DNA of 64,000 nt from Bradyrhizobium roseum. GTDB lineage: Bacteria; Pseudomonadota; Alphaproteobacteria; Rhizobiales; Xanthobacteraceae. The position numbers were made by a program, and so were the translations under genes. The stretch is taken from assembly GCF_030413175.1 (NCBI RefSeq), contig NZ_CP129212.1:3286001-3350000 (forward strand), read 5' to 3'. The notes under the pieces were generated by a model. The model searched no databases, was not told the DNA's origin, and saw nothing but the letters and a program-made list of their open reading frames with translations. Below are positions 10,096-20,916 of the stretch, piece by piece (the stretch's first letter is position 1; each line of letters opens with the position of its first letter).

Positions 10096-10324
10096 AGGCT
10101 GGTCCCCCGCGCGCCAAAAGCTTGATTCCCGGCCGGCTTTATTTCCCGCTAGCCATTGCTATTCTGTGGAAAACCTATAGGTGTATTGCCATTCGATTAT
10201 CGTCGTGCCTTTTCGAACGCGCCTCCCTGAGAGGCTTCTTCCAGAGACATCGTCGTAAGATTGGATTTTGAATCCGTGCGATCGCCGCGCGGAATGAAAG
10301 CCTATGTGCTTTGGAGAAGAGAAA

Positions 10325-10534
10325 ATGGCTACGGGAACAGTGAAGTGGTTCAACGGTCAAAAGGGTTTCGGTTTCATTGAGCCGAGCGATGGCAGCAAGG
10401 ATGTGTTCGTGCACATCTCCGCCGTTGAGCGCGCCGGCCTCGGCGGTCTGGCCGAAGGTCAGAAGGTTCAGTTCGAACTCAAGACCGACAAGATGCGGGG
10501 CAAGGTGAGCGCGGAAAACCTGTCGCTCGTCTAA
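10325..10534 (+). CDS. Cold-shock domain protein (CspA family)
   Basis: A 69-residue single OB-fold nucleic-acid-binding protein with RNP1 KGFGFIEP and RNP2 VFVHI motifs. Such proteins melt RNA secondary structure and can be cold- or growth-phase-induced. The start ATG 10325 follows GGAGAAGAG; upstream in-frame codons from 10304 belong to the leader. About 230 bases separate it from thiL, room for the long structured 5' leader typical of csp mRNAs, though I could not identify a known thermosensor fold. A terminator follows. Confidence 0.95.
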   Translation: MATGTVKWFNGQKGFGFIEPSDGSKDVFVHISAVERAGLGGLAEGQKVQFELKTDKMRGKVSAENLSLV

Positions 10535-10577
10535 GACCTCGAAACGGTCGTTTCACGGATGTACTGGAATGGCTAGT

Positions 10578-10620
10578 GAGCCCGCTCGATCCTGATGGGA
10601 TTGGGCGGGTTCTTGTATTT
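10578..10620 (+). terminator. Rho-independent terminator after the cold-shock gene
   Basis: GAGCCCGCTCGATCC pairs, with wobbles, with GGATTGGGCGGGTTC around a short TGATG loop, followed by the T-rich stretch TTGTATTTT. Confidence 0.75.
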
Positions 10621-10857
10621 TGGGCTCGGCTCTACCGCAGGGTCGGCCACGCTTTCAGCAGTTCGGCCCTCGCTTCGCGGTGACTCCTTCCAAAAATCGA
10701 CGGATTCTGACCTCCCCGGCGTTGCGTCGAGGAAACGATTTTGGCATGGTCCCGCCGATTTGAGGCCACCCCTAAGGGCAGGGAAGGCCTCCAAAATAAG
10801 CGCCGGCCGCGCTCGCGGGATGGCGTGGGGCGGATACCAGCATCTGAGGCAACTTCT
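10621..10857. other. Non-coding upstream region of hppA
   Basis: With the preceding terminator this makes a gap of more than 300 bases between the cold-shock gene and hppA. No coding signal: an in-frame extension of hppA from 10741 lacks membrane-pyrophosphatase character. The region should hold the hppA promoter and leader; no motif was assigned. Confidence 0.4.
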
Positions 10858-12978
<2,121 letters not shown>

Positions 12979-13000
12979 GCGGCGAGAACTCACTTGAAGA

Positions 13001-13032
13001 AAAACCCCGCGGCGCGAGCCGCGGGGTTTTTA
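13001..13032 (+). terminator. Rho-independent terminator after hppA
   Basis: AAAACCCCGCGGC pairs with GCCGCGGGGTTTT around a GCGA loop, followed by TAG. A perfect long stem placed 22 bases after the hppA stop. Confidence 0.92.
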
Positions 13033-13081
13033 GTTGGTTCAACCTCGTTCGCTGCACGCGGACCCATACGGAGATTAATCC

Positions 13082-13237
13082 ATGTCGCTTTCATCCGCCC
13101 GCAACTACGCGCTCCGTGCTGCTAAGTCGCAGGACCAAAAGGAGGCCGCCGAACTGCTGTCCAAGGCGATCCTTGAACTGGCCATGTCGATCGAGGCCAC
13201 TGACGCCAAGGTCAAGAAGATCAACAAGTCGTCCTGA
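13082..13237 (+). CDS. Small helical protein of unknown function (51 aa)
   Basis: A 51-codon gene starting MSLSSARNYALRAAKSQ and ending KVKKINKSS. It has a purine-rich ribosome-binding site (CGGAGATTAA) 7-10 nt upstream, and it is framed by its own terminator and by the hppA terminator. It is predicted to be one or two amphipathic helices with many Ala, Lys and Glu, no membrane segment and no cysteine. No domain recognised; Bradyrhizobium relatives often carry a similar short gene after hppA (from memory). Confidence 0.72.
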   Translation: MSLSSARNYALRAAKSQDQKEAAELLSKAILELAMSIEATDAKVKKINKSS

Positions 13238-13243
13238 CGAACG

Positions 13244-13274
13244 AAAATCCCGCGGCCGAGACCGCGGGATTTGG
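13244..13274 (+). terminator. Rho-independent terminator after the 51-codon gene
   Basis: AAATCCCGCGG pairs with CCGCGGGATTT around CCGAGA. It is 6 bases after the stop codon. It may act in both directions, since a minus-strand gene ends about 30 bases further on. Confidence 0.88.
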
Positions 13275-13303
13275 TTTGGAAAGCCTTGCGGCGGGCGACG
13301 CGA

Positions 13304-14308
13304 TCAGTTCACGTCCATCTGCAGGCCTTCGCGCTTGATGATCTCGCCGAATTTGTTGGTTTCGGCCTGCACGAATTCGGAGAATTGCTGCGGCGTGCCC
13401 CAGTCGGCGGTGGCGCCCATGCCACCGATGGTCTTTTTGATATCCTCGCGCGCCAGCATCGCCTTGATCTCCTTGTTCAGCGCCTCGACGACGGGAGCGG
13501 GCGCGGCTTTCGGCAGGAAGATGCCGAACCAGGAGGAGACGTCGAATTTGGCAAGCTCGGGCACCCCCTCGCGGATGGTCGGGATGTTCGGCGCCGCCGG
13601 GGTGCGTTCGGGCGTGGTGACGCACAGCGCGGTGAGCTTGCCGTCCTGGGTTTGCGGCAGCGATGGGTAGAGGTTGTCGAACAGGATCTGGATATCGCCC
13701 GCCAGCGCAGCCTGCAGGGCCGGGCCGGCGCCGCGGAACGGCACGTGCACCATCTTCAGGCCGGTGAGCTGCAGGAACCATGCGCCGGTCAGGTGAGGGC
13801 TCTGTCCGACGCCGGAGGAGGCGTAGGTCAGCTTGTCCGGATTGGCCTTGATGTAGGCGATCAGTTCTGGAATCGACTTGATGCCGGTCGAGGGATGGGC
13901 TGAGACGATGTTCGGAATCCGGATCAGGTTGCTGACCGGCTGCAACTGCTCCGCCTTGTAGGTCATGTTGCGGAAGATGCTGTAGGCGATCGCGTTCGGG
14001 CCGGGATTGCCGACCAGGATGACATGGCCGTCCGCCCTGCCGCGCACCACTTCGGCGGTGCCGATGGTGCCGCCGCCGCCCGAGCGGTTTTCCACGACGG
14101 CCGACTGGCCCCATGCGGTCTGCAGGTGCGCGGCCAGCAGCCGTCCCATCACGTCGGTGCTGCCGCCGGCCGCCGCCGGCACGATGACGCGGACGGTTTC
14201 TGTCGGCCGCCAGTCCGAACCGTAGCTGGCGCGCGGCAGGATCGCCGCGGCCGAAATGGCTGCAGCTCCGGTCAAGGCCCGGCGTCGAGAAATAGCTTTA
14301 ATCGTCAC
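13304..14308 (-). CDS. Tripartite tricarboxylate transporter substrate-binding protein (TctC/Bug family)
   Basis: A periplasmic binding protein of about 334 residues. A signal region with a twin-arginine-like SRRRALTGAAAIS precedes a mature Bug-type domain: VRVIVPAAAGGSTDVMGRLLA, VENRSGGGGTIG, YASSGVGQSPHLTGAWF and VPFRGAGPALQAALAGDI are signatures. The family binds carboxylates and similar small molecules; the ligand cannot be told. No TctA/TctB membrane subunits are adjacent, as is usual for orphan Bug proteins. Start: GTG 14308 places the signal peptide correctly; the frame is open upstream to 14398. Confidence 0.9.
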   Translation of the reverse strand: MTIKAISRRRALTGAAAISAAAILPRASYGSDWRPTETVRVIVPAAAGGSTDVMGRLLAAHLQTAWGQSAVVENRSGGGGTIGTAEVVRGRADGHVILVGNPGPNAIAYSIFRNMTYKAEQLQPVSNLIRIPNIVSAHPSTGIKSIPELIAYIKANPDKLTYASSGVGQSPHLTGAWFLQLTGLKMVHVPFRGAGPALQAALAGDIQILFDNLYPSLPQTQDGKLTALCVTTPERTPAAPNIPTIREGVPELAKFDVSSWFGIFLPKAAPAPVVEALNKEIKAMLAREDIKKTIGGMGATADWGTPQQFSEFVQAETNKFGEIIKREGLQMDVN

Positions 14309-14455
14309 AAGTTCGCTCCCTGCTGAATCATCTGCTTGCAAGGAACCTAGGCACGGCGCGCGAGGAGGGCAAGCGGCGACCTGCGAAGGGATTTCCACCT
14401 TACGGAAATAGGCTGTGCCCGTCCTTCAATTCCTTGCCGGACGCAGGAACGCGAG

Positions 14456-16444
14456 TCAGGTCGCCGAAACCACGAGGGGCGGCTCAAGGCGATCTGCCGG
14501 CGTCAGGGGCTGTTGTGGGGGTGCTCGCGCAGCCTCGATACAGAGCCTTACGGCTTCGCCGATGGTTCCTGCCACGAGGTCGGCCTTCGCGCTTTCCTGC
14601 ACCGATTTCAGGAACGTCTCATCGGCTTCCCGTGTGCAGCAGATCAGCATGATGGTTGCATTAGGCAGCCGTCGTCGCAAGCGACGAACGGAATATCGCA
14701 TGTGCGCATCACCTGAAGCACCGAGGTAAATCAGGCAGACGACGGCAATGCCGACAGGTTCAAGCCTGACCACGTTTGTCGTCGAAAGCGCTTCTGCACC
14801 CTCGACACGCGCGGCCAAGCCGTGAACGGTTGAGAGCTGTGCCAGCATGGTCGCGGCCGCTTCATCGATCAGGCTGCGGCCGGCGATGCACAGCACGGGA
14901 TGCTCGCCCTGCCACTCCGGCAACAGGTCTAGCTTGCCAAGAACCGGAAGATTTTCATTGGCAGCATTTCGGGACACGCTTTCGATGGCGGAGGAGGCTT
15001 CCGCGTCGGTCGTCGACTCGCCAATAGTTGGGTCATCATCCCGTTCGGAAAGATCGCCGGCAAACTCGCTGACGGCGTCTCGAATCTTGACGAGGCGCTC
15101 CTGGTCGAGCGCGCCTCGCTCGGCATCGGCTTGCGCGAGCTGCAGGCCCTTCACAGCGACCTCGTCGTAGTAGGAGGCTAGCGATCGTTCCTTCAGAAAC
15201 GCCTCGGCCTTTTCGGCGGCTTCGGTCGGATCGCCGGCGAGCATGCGCTGGTAGAAGATTTCCGGAGGCGAAAGCGCAGGACGGTCGCCAAACATGACGT
15301 CGAGGAATTCCAGGCGCTCGACGTGACGTCCCATCACGACCAGGCACACGGTGAGGGGAGTTGCGAGAACCAGTCCGATCGGTCCCCAAAGCGCAGTCCA
15401 GAAAGTGGCTGAAGCCACCACGGCGACGGGAGACAGACCGGTACTGCGGCCATACACCATCGGCTCGATCACGTGGCCTGCAATCGGCTCGACGACAAGG
15501 AAAAGGACCAGCGTCCATACCAGCATCGACCAGCCCGGATCGACCGCTACGGCGAGAGCCAGCGGGAACGCAGCCGAGATTATGGCGCCGATATAGGGCA
15601 CGAAGCGCAGCGCTGCGGCGAGGATGCCCCAAAGGACGGCGCTCGGGATGCCGATGAGCCACAGCCCGATTCCGATGGAGACACCGAATGCGCTGTTCAG
15701 GGCAAGTTGAGTGAGAAACAGGCGGCTGAGCCGATGGGCTGCGTCGTCCAACGCGGCCGTCGTACGCTGCAGATCCGACGACCCCGCGAGCCGTATGAGG
15801 CGGTTTCGCAAGTCTTCCCGCTGCAGCAGGATGAAGATGACAAAGATAACGATGATGCCGGTGGTCGCGAGCGGATGGATCAGCGGCGATATCAGCGTGC
15901 GCAGGCTTTCCAGCGCACCGGGATCGGGCTGGCGGACCTCTACCGGTACCGGCGTCAATGGTGCTGATGGATTTGGACTGAGGGACGGGCGGGCGGCCGA
16001 AACGTCTTTTGGCTTGTCCAGTTCCTTGCCGAGATCCTTCAGCATGTCGGACGCGCGCTCCAGCGTCTTGCTGCCTGCCTGCGCGTCCCGGAACGATTGA
16101 ATCTTCTGACTGATCGTCGATTGATAGTTCGGGAGTTCCCCGGCGAGTTGGGAGAGCTGGGTCGCGAGCAGACTGCCCATCGCAAAAATCAGCACGAACG
16201 CAAGCAGGACAACGCTCACGACCGATAGCCCGCGGGGCACGCGAAGGCGCTGCAGGAGATTCACCAGCGGCGCCAAAACGAAGCTCAGCAGAATGGCCAA
16301 GGCCACCGCAACAAGAATGTCGCGGCCGAAGTAGAGCATCGAGATGATGACGACGGCGAGGATGGCGGTTGCCGCTGCGCCCAGTAGCCCCAGGACTTCT
16401 TCACTGGTGCGGGCCTTGAAGGGCTGCCGAGCGATCATCTTCAT
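14456..16444 (-). CDS. AI-2E family permease with long cytosolic C-terminal extension
   Basis: A 662-residue inner-membrane protein. Residues 20-375 form the AI-2E/UPF0118 domain: N-terminal helices at 25-60 and 72-95, a long periplasmic segment (97-185), and C-terminal helices including WGILAAALRFVPYIGAIISA (272-291) and the conserved EPIAGHVIEPMVYGRSTGLSP. Members transport autoinducer-2 or act as ion antiporters; substrate unknown here. Residues 380-662 are an extra soluble region; its end (about 512-640) alternates hydrophobic strands and helices like a Rossmann-type or B12-binding-like domain (VLCIAGRSLIDEAA, IMLICCT). This extension roughly doubles the usual length. Confidence 0.85.
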   Translation of the reverse strand: MKMIARQPFKARTSEEVLGLLGAAATAILAVVIISMLYFGRDILVAVALAILLSFVLAPLVNLLQRLRVPRGLSVVSVVLLAFVLIFAMGSLLATQLSQLAGELPNYQSTISQKIQSFRDAQAGSKTLERASDMLKDLGKELDKPKDVSAARPSLSPNPSAPLTPVPVEVRQPDPGALESLRTLISPLIHPLATTGIIVIFVIFILLQREDLRNRLIRLAGSSDLQRTTAALDDAAHRLSRLFLTQLALNSAFGVSIGIGLWLIGIPSAVLWGILAAALRFVPYIGAIISAAFPLALAVAVDPGWSMLVWTLVLFLVVEPIAGHVIEPMVYGRSTGLSPVAVVASATFWTALWGPIGLVLATPLTVCLVVMGRHVERLEFLDVMFGDRPALSPPEIFYQRMLAGDPTEAAEKAEAFLKERSLASYYDEVAVKGLQLAQADAERGALDQERLVKIRDAVSEFAGDLSERDDDPTIGESTTDAEASSAIESVSRNAANENLPVLGKLDLLPEWQGEHPVLCIAGRSLIDEAAATMLAQLSTVHGLAARVEGAEALSTTNVVRLEPVGIAVVCLIYLGASGDAHMRYSVRRLRRRLPNATIMLICCTREADETFLKSVQESAKADLVAGTIGEAVRLCIEAARAPPQQPLTPADRLEPPLVVSAT

Positions 16445-16661
16445 GAGGGTGTTCCAGCCAGACGGCGCGAAGCGACGCTGCTCGGTTGAGAGTGAATGGC
16501 GAGCTGGCCCGAAAGCTCCGTCCCCTGTCGGATAACGGAGGCGTGAGGCGCTGGTTCCGTAGTCGGAAAATGGATTCTGCCTCAGCTACGTCAGGCAGCC
16601 ACGGGCGCGGATCCGGGTCCAGCCTGCCGGAACTTGATTCTGCCGAGCTTGTTGTCGTGCG

Positions 16662-17303
16662 ATGATGCTTCCGAGAACAAAGTCGTTCCTGAGCTTTTCC
16701 GCACTCGCTCTGGCGGCGGTTCTGGCACACGCGCAATCCACGGCCCATTCCGAGCCGCTCCCCGCGAAGCAGACGTTGCAAGAGCCCGGAGCATTTCAGT
16801 CGATAGCCGATCCCGCGGCGCGCTCGCGCGCCATCTTTTCCGAGGTCGCCAAGGTCATTACGCATCCACGCTGCATGAACTGTCATCCGGCGGGAAATCA
16901 TCCGCTGCAAGGCGACGATCAGCGCGATCATATGCCACCGGTATGGCGCGCCGAGACGGGACATTTCGAAGCCAGTTGCGGCGGGTGCCATACGACGAAA
17001 AACACGACGCTGCGCGACGCGGCGTCCTACAAGAGCATCCCCGGTCATCCGCGCTGGGGTTTTGCGCCGTTATCCATGGCCTGGCAGAACAAGTCCGTCG
17101 GCGAGATTTGCCGGCAACTGAAGGACGTGAAGCGCAATGGCGGTCGCGATCTCGCTGCCTTGCATGAGCACATCGCCAAGGATGATCTCGTGGCCTGGGG
17201 CTGGAATCCCGGCGAGGGCCGCCAGCCCGCTCCCGGCAGTCAGGAAGCCGCAGGCAGACTGGTTCAGGCCTGGATCGACACCGGCGCAGAGTGCCCGCCG
17301 TAG
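16662..17303 (+). CDS. Exported diheme cytochrome c-type protein
   Basis: A 213-residue periplasmic protein with a signal peptide (hydrophobic FLSFSALALAAVLAHAQ, cleavage near residue 25) and two heme c motifs: CMNCH (71-75) and CGGCH (106-110). Methionines and histidines nearby could be axial ligands. Similar proteins are sometimes labelled isoquinoline 1-oxidoreductase subunit; no molybdenum oxidoreductase gene is adjacent, so that label is not supported. It may pass electrons to an unidentified partner. It is divergent from the AI-2E permease gene. Confidence 0.8.
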   Translation: MMLPRTKSFLSFSALALAAVLAHAQSTAHSEPLPAKQTLQEPGAFQSIADPAARSRAIFSEVAKVITHPRCMNCHPAGNHPLQGDDQRDHMPPVWRAETGHFEASCGGCHTTKNTTLRDAASYKSIPGHPRWGFAPLSMAWQNKSVGEICRQLKDVKRNGGRDLAALHEHIAKDDLVAWGWNPGEGRQPAPGSQEAAGRLVQAWIDTGAECPP

Positions 17304-17525
17304 GCACCAGCATCGTCCTGAACCGTATTGATGCCGTCGCTGTGGAGCGCGGTTAGCGCACGCTATCAAAGAAGCGCGCCTTTGCGGCAGTGGTTAATCC
17401 TTCGCTGCCGAAATCATCAACCACCCCTAAGACGCTTCGCTCGCGTTGCACCGGGAACGATCGGCACTAAAGCTGGTTTAGTCTCGAACCCGCAATGACG
17501 TGGGACATCTACCGAGGTGCGATAA

Positions 17526-17741
17526 ATGAAATTCGTGTTGGGCTTCTCTCTCGTGGCGGCTGCTTTCGCAGGATCGGCAACCAGCGCATCTTGCGAGGAA
17601 AAGATCCAGGCAACCCTTGCCGGCGACCGAGCGGAAGCGACCGACTGTTCGAAGCAGGTGTGGCCGAACTTTTCCCCGACCTGCCTTCGCAATGCCGATC
17701 AAGCCACGACGGTTCGCATCATTACCGCGGATCGGCGGTAA
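17526..17741 (+). CDS. Small exported protein of unknown function (71 aa)
   Basis: It begins MKFVLGFSLVAAAFAGSATSA, a clear signal peptide, leaving a mature part of about 50 residues with three cysteines (in SCEEK, DCSKQ and TCLRN) and WPNFSPTC. Short exported proteins with a WPxFSPxC-type segment recur in Bradyrhizobium as hypotheticals (from memory). The ATG follows GAGGTGCGATAA. No neighbours on the same strand. Function unknown. Confidence 0.65.
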   Translation: MKFVLGFSLVAAAFAGSATSASCEEKIQATLAGDRAEATDCSKQVWPNFSPTCLRNADQATTVRIITADRR

Positions 17742-17822
17742 TGCGGCTCAACGCCGCAATCCGGTTCCTACCGGTCGAGCGATTGTCGCACTGATCACGG
17801 TCGCCAGGCTTGGAAGGGGCGG

Positions 17823-18308
17823 CTAGTTGAAGCTCAACAGCTTGAACAGCGGCGTCAGGTAGCTGAGTTCCTGGCCAGAGGTCGGCGTGGTGCGGCTGAT
17901 GAAGTCGAAGATCTTGCCGTCCTGCAATCCGTAATTGGCAAGCCGCTGCACTTGGCGATTCTTGTCGAAATAGATCGCGATCACGCGCTGGTCGACGACC
18001 TGCTGGTTCATGAACGCGACTTTGCGCTCCGAACGCTGCGAGATGTAATAGAATACCTCGCCGTTCAGGGTCGCCACCGTCGACGGCGTTCCCATCACGA
18101 TCAGCACCTGGTCCTGGCTGGCGCCGATCGGGATCTGCTCCAGCGCGTTGGGCGGCAGGATGTAGCCCTTCTGGAACTGCTCACCGGTACACCCGGCGAG
18201 CGCCGCGCAAATCAGGGCCACGGCTGTGGCCGCTCGAAAACCGCGCCGGCGCACGGTCAAGCGGCGCGGCGAGGGCACGGGCGTGCTCGGCTGGCTCATC
18301 TCGGTCAT
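17823..18308 (-). CDS. bamE: Outer membrane assembly lipoprotein BamE
   Basis: A 161-residue SmpA/OmlA-domain lipoprotein of the BAM complex that inserts beta-barrel proteins in the outer membrane. After a basic N-terminus there is a lipobox-like ALICAALAGC; the domain has GYILPPNALEQIPIGASQDQVLIVMGTPST and the final strands VFYYISQRSERKVAF. ATG 18308 is preferred over upstream in-frame codons, which precede the signal; 18299 is also possible. It is divergent from the bc1 chaperone gene, as in many alphaproteobacteria. Confidence 0.92.
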   Translation of the reverse strand: MTEMSQPSTPVPSPRRLTVRRRGFRAATAVALICAALAGCTGEQFQKGYILPPNALEQIPIGASQDQVLIVMGTPSTVATLNGEVFYYISQRSERKVAFMNQQVVDQRVIAIYFDKNRQVQRLANYGLQDGKIFDFISRTTPTSGQELSYLTPLFKLLSFN

Positions 18309-18429
18309 GTCAGGAATTAGTCCGTCCTCTTGCATCGCGCGGTGCGTTGACGTACCGGGCAGCACGCTGGATTGCAACTCGCGCGGTCTCCGGGCAAAGA
18401 CTCCGGAGGGCTCGCTTGCGGAACCCCCG

Positions 18430-18975
18430 ATGCTTTGGCCGTTCAATCACTTCAGGAAACCCCGGCCGCCGTTGCGCGGCACCATCGAGGCCATCTATGG
18501 CATGATCGTGACGCAGGCGCGAGAACCGTTGTTTTATCGGGACTTGGCGGTTCCGGACACGGTTAACGGCCGTTTTGACCTGCTTCTCCTGCATCTGTGG
18601 CTGGTCCTGCGGCGCCTGAAAGCGGCGGAAGGCGGCGCGGCCCTGTCACAGGGGCTTTTCGACCATTTCTGCAACGATATGGACGATAATCTGCGCGAAA
18701 TGGGCGTCAGCGACCTCAAGGTACCAAAGCGCATGCAGGCCTTCGGCGAAGCCTTCTATGGCCGGACGGCGGCCTACGACATGGCGCTGACCGAAGGCCG
18801 CGAGGCCCTGGCGCAAGCGATCAGCAAGAATATCCTCAACGGCGAGAACATCGAAAACGCCCGCCGGCTCGCGGCCTATGCCGAGGCGGCAATGGCCGCA
18901 CTCGATCGAATCGACGAGGCGGCACTGGCGAGCGGTGCGGTCCGGTTCCCGGAGAGGGCAGGCGCGCAACAATGA
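18430..18975 (+). CDS. Ubiquinol-cytochrome c chaperone family protein (Cbp3-like)
   Basis: A 181-residue protein of the family that includes mitochondrial Cbp3, which assists cytochrome b assembly. The segment LLLLHLWLVLRRLK, followed by LFDHFCNDMDDNLREMGVSDLKVPKRM, is the family core; FGEAFYGRTAAYD follows. It overlaps the yceD-like gene by 4 bases (ATGA). ATG 18430 gives the expected MLWPF start; the frame is open upstream to 18226 across the bamE promoter region. Confidence 0.9.
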   Translation: MLWPFNHFRKPRPPLRGTIEAIYGMIVTQAREPLFYRDLAVPDTVNGRFDLLLLHLWLVLRRLKAAEGGAALSQGLFDHFCNDMDDNLREMGVSDLKVPKRMQAFGEAFYGRTAAYDMALTEGREALAQAISKNILNGENIENARRLAAYAEAAMAALDRIDEAALASGAVRFPERAGAQQ

Positions 18976-19559
18976 GCAAGATTGGTACGACCGAAAAGCC
19001 CGATCCGTGGCGCGTCCCCATCGCGGTGGCGCAGATACCGGAGACCGGCCTGCACCGCGACATCGAGGCCGACCATGCCGTCCGCAACGCGGTGGCCGAT
19101 GTCGGAGGCTTGCGGGAGGTATTGCTGGTGCAGGCGTCGTTCGACGTGACGCCCGAGCGCGGCGGCCGGTTCCACGTGGCCGGCCGTGTCCGGGCGCGGG
19201 TCGGGCAGACCTGCGTGGTGACGCTGGAGGAGATCGAGAGCGACATCGATGAACCGGTGGATCTGGTCTTCGCCCCGCCCGAACAGATCCCGGAGATGGC
19301 TGCGCTGGTCGACGAGGCCGAGGAGGGCGACGACGAGGCACCCGATCCGCCCGAGCCGATCGAGAATGGCACGATCGATCTCGGCCGGATCGCTACTGAC
19401 GCCTTGTATCTCGCGGTCGATCCCTATCCGCGGAAGGCCGGCGCGGTGTTCGAGCCAGTGGTTGAGCCCGCCGATCCCGAGGATCACCCGTTCGCGGCGC
19501 TCAAGGCATTGAAGGCGGAGCCCAAAAAATCGGGCCCCCGGAAGCCTAAGGGCAAGTAA
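18972..19559 (+). CDS. YceD/DUF177 family protein
   Basis: A 195-residue acidic protein of the YceD (DUF177) family, implicated in 23S rRNA accumulation and often found beside rpmF or plsX. Visible are [20 protein letters not shown], in which the conserved cysteine precedes the central acidic region, and an Asp/Glu-rich middle ([12 protein letters not shown]). It lacks a second cysteine typical of some homologues. It is translationally coupled to the chaperone gene; plsX lies 300 bases downstream. Confidence 0.88.
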   Translation: MSKIGTTEKPDPWRVPIAVAQIPETGLHRDIEADHAVRNAVADVGGLREVLLVQASFDVTPERGGRFHVAGRVRARVGQTCVVTLEEIESDIDEPVDLVFAPPEQIPEMAALVDEAEEGDDEAPDPPEPIENGTIDLGRIATDALYLAVDPYPRKAGAVFEPVVEPADPEDHPFAALKALKAEPKKSGPRKPKGK

Positions 19560-19860
19560 CCGGCCGTTGCGGGGGACCGAGCGACTGCGACAGCGCTTGG
19601 GCGGTTACGATGGCTCGCTAGGATCAGTCCCTAAGGCATTGGATTATATCAATCTATTGCGTTTTCGTGATTCCGGGCCACAGCGCTCGGCTTTCGCCAA
19701 AAGGGCGTGGTCAAGAGGTTGTGTCGGGGCGGGGACACGCTATTGTCGCGGCCCGACGGGGGGCGCGGAGTTGCGTTTCGCCAGGCACCGGCTAACGGTG
19801 CCGTCCAGCGTGCGGTCAGGCTCCACCAAGGCCGCGAGAGATCAGGTTTCCGGAACGTCC
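19560..19860. other. Non-coding 301-base gap before plsX
   Basis: The plus-strand frame of plsX stays open back to 19567, but the extension has no family counterpart and an Arg/Ser-rich shadow composition. An AT-richer patch near 19635-19670 may hold the plsX promoter. Nothing else recognised; in some relatives rpmF sits near here, but no L32 gene is present. Confidence 0.4.
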
Positions 19861-20916
19861 ATGCCGAAAAAGGTTCGAATCGCGCTTGACGCCATGGGCG
19901 GCGATGTCGGCGCATCGGTGGCCATTCCGGCGGCCGCTACCGCATTGACCCGGCATCCCGACACCGAATTCCTCTTGTACGGCGACCGCGCCTGCATCGA
20001 TCCCGAACTGGCCAGGTATCCGGCGCTCAAGGCGGCCTCGCGCGTCATCCATACCGACGTCGCCATCAGCATGCACGACAAGCCGAGCCAGGCGCTGCGC
20101 CGCGGTCGCAAGACCTCGTCCATGTGGCTGGCAATCGAGGCAGTGAAGAAGGACGAGGCCGACGTTGCGGTCTCGGCCGGCAACACCGGCGCATTGATGG
20201 CGATGGCGCGGTTCTGCCTGCGCACGGTGCCTGGAATCGACCGTCCGGCGATTGCCGCGGTATTGCCGACCAAGCGGGGCGTTTCCGTGGTGCTGGATCT
20301 CGGCGCGACCATCGGAGGCGACGCGCAGCATCTGGTCGATATGGCCGTGATGGGCAGCGCGATGGCGAGCGTGCTGTTCGATCGGCCGCGGCCGACCGTC
20401 GGCCTGCTCAATATCGGCGTCGAAGAGGTCAAGGGCCACGAGGAGATTCGCGAGGCGGGCGAAATGCTGCGCGCGATGAACCTCCCGCAGCTCGAATATA
20501 TCGGCTTCGTCGAGGGCGACGGCATCAGCAAAGGCGCGGCCGATGTCATCGTGTCGGAAGGCTTCAGCGGCAATATTGCACTCAAGGCTGCCGAGGGCAC
20601 GGCGCGCCAGATCGTCGACGTTCTCCGCGCCGAAATATCGAAATCATGGAGCGCCAGGATCGGCTACTGGCTCGCACGTGGCGCCTTCAGGGCGCTGCGG
20701 GAAAAGCTCGACCCGAACCGGCTCAATGGCGGCGTGCTGCTCGGGCTGACCGGCATGGTGGTCAAGAGCCACGGGGGAGCGGATGCCGAAGGCTTTGCCT
20801 ACGCCATAAATGTTGGTTATGAGACGGTCCGCAACGATCTCCTCACCAAGATCAATGGAATGCTCAATCGCGACGGCAGTGCACGGGCACAGACCGCGCA
20901 GGAGGTTGTCTCGTGA
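19861..20916 (+). CDS. plsX: Phosphate acyltransferase PlsX
   Basis: A peripheral membrane enzyme of 351 residues that makes acyl-phosphate from acyl-ACP for phospholipid synthesis. Motifs: [14 protein letters not shown] at the N-terminus, [24 protein letters not shown], and [13 protein letters not shown] followed by [13 protein letters not shown] 19861 is the family start. Its last codon overlaps the fabH start (GTGA), so the two are coupled, a very common plsX-fabH arrangement. Confidence 0.97.
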   Translation: MPKKVRIALDAMGGDVGASVAIPAAATALTRHPDTEFLLYGDRACIDPELARYPALKAASRVIHTDVAISMHDKPSQALRRGRKTSSMWLAIEAVKKDEADVAVSAGNTGALMAMARFCLRTVPGIDRPAIAAVLPTKRGVSVVLDLGATIGGDAQHLVDMAVMGSAMASVLFDRPRPTVGLLNIGVEEVKGHEEIREAGEMLRAMNLPQLEYIGFVEGDGISKGAADVIVSEGFSGNIALKAAEGTARQIVDVLRAEISKSWSARIGYWLARGAFRALREKLDPNRLNGGVLLGLTGMVVKSHGGADAEGFAYAINVGYETVRNDLLTKINGMLNRDGSARAQTAQEVVS

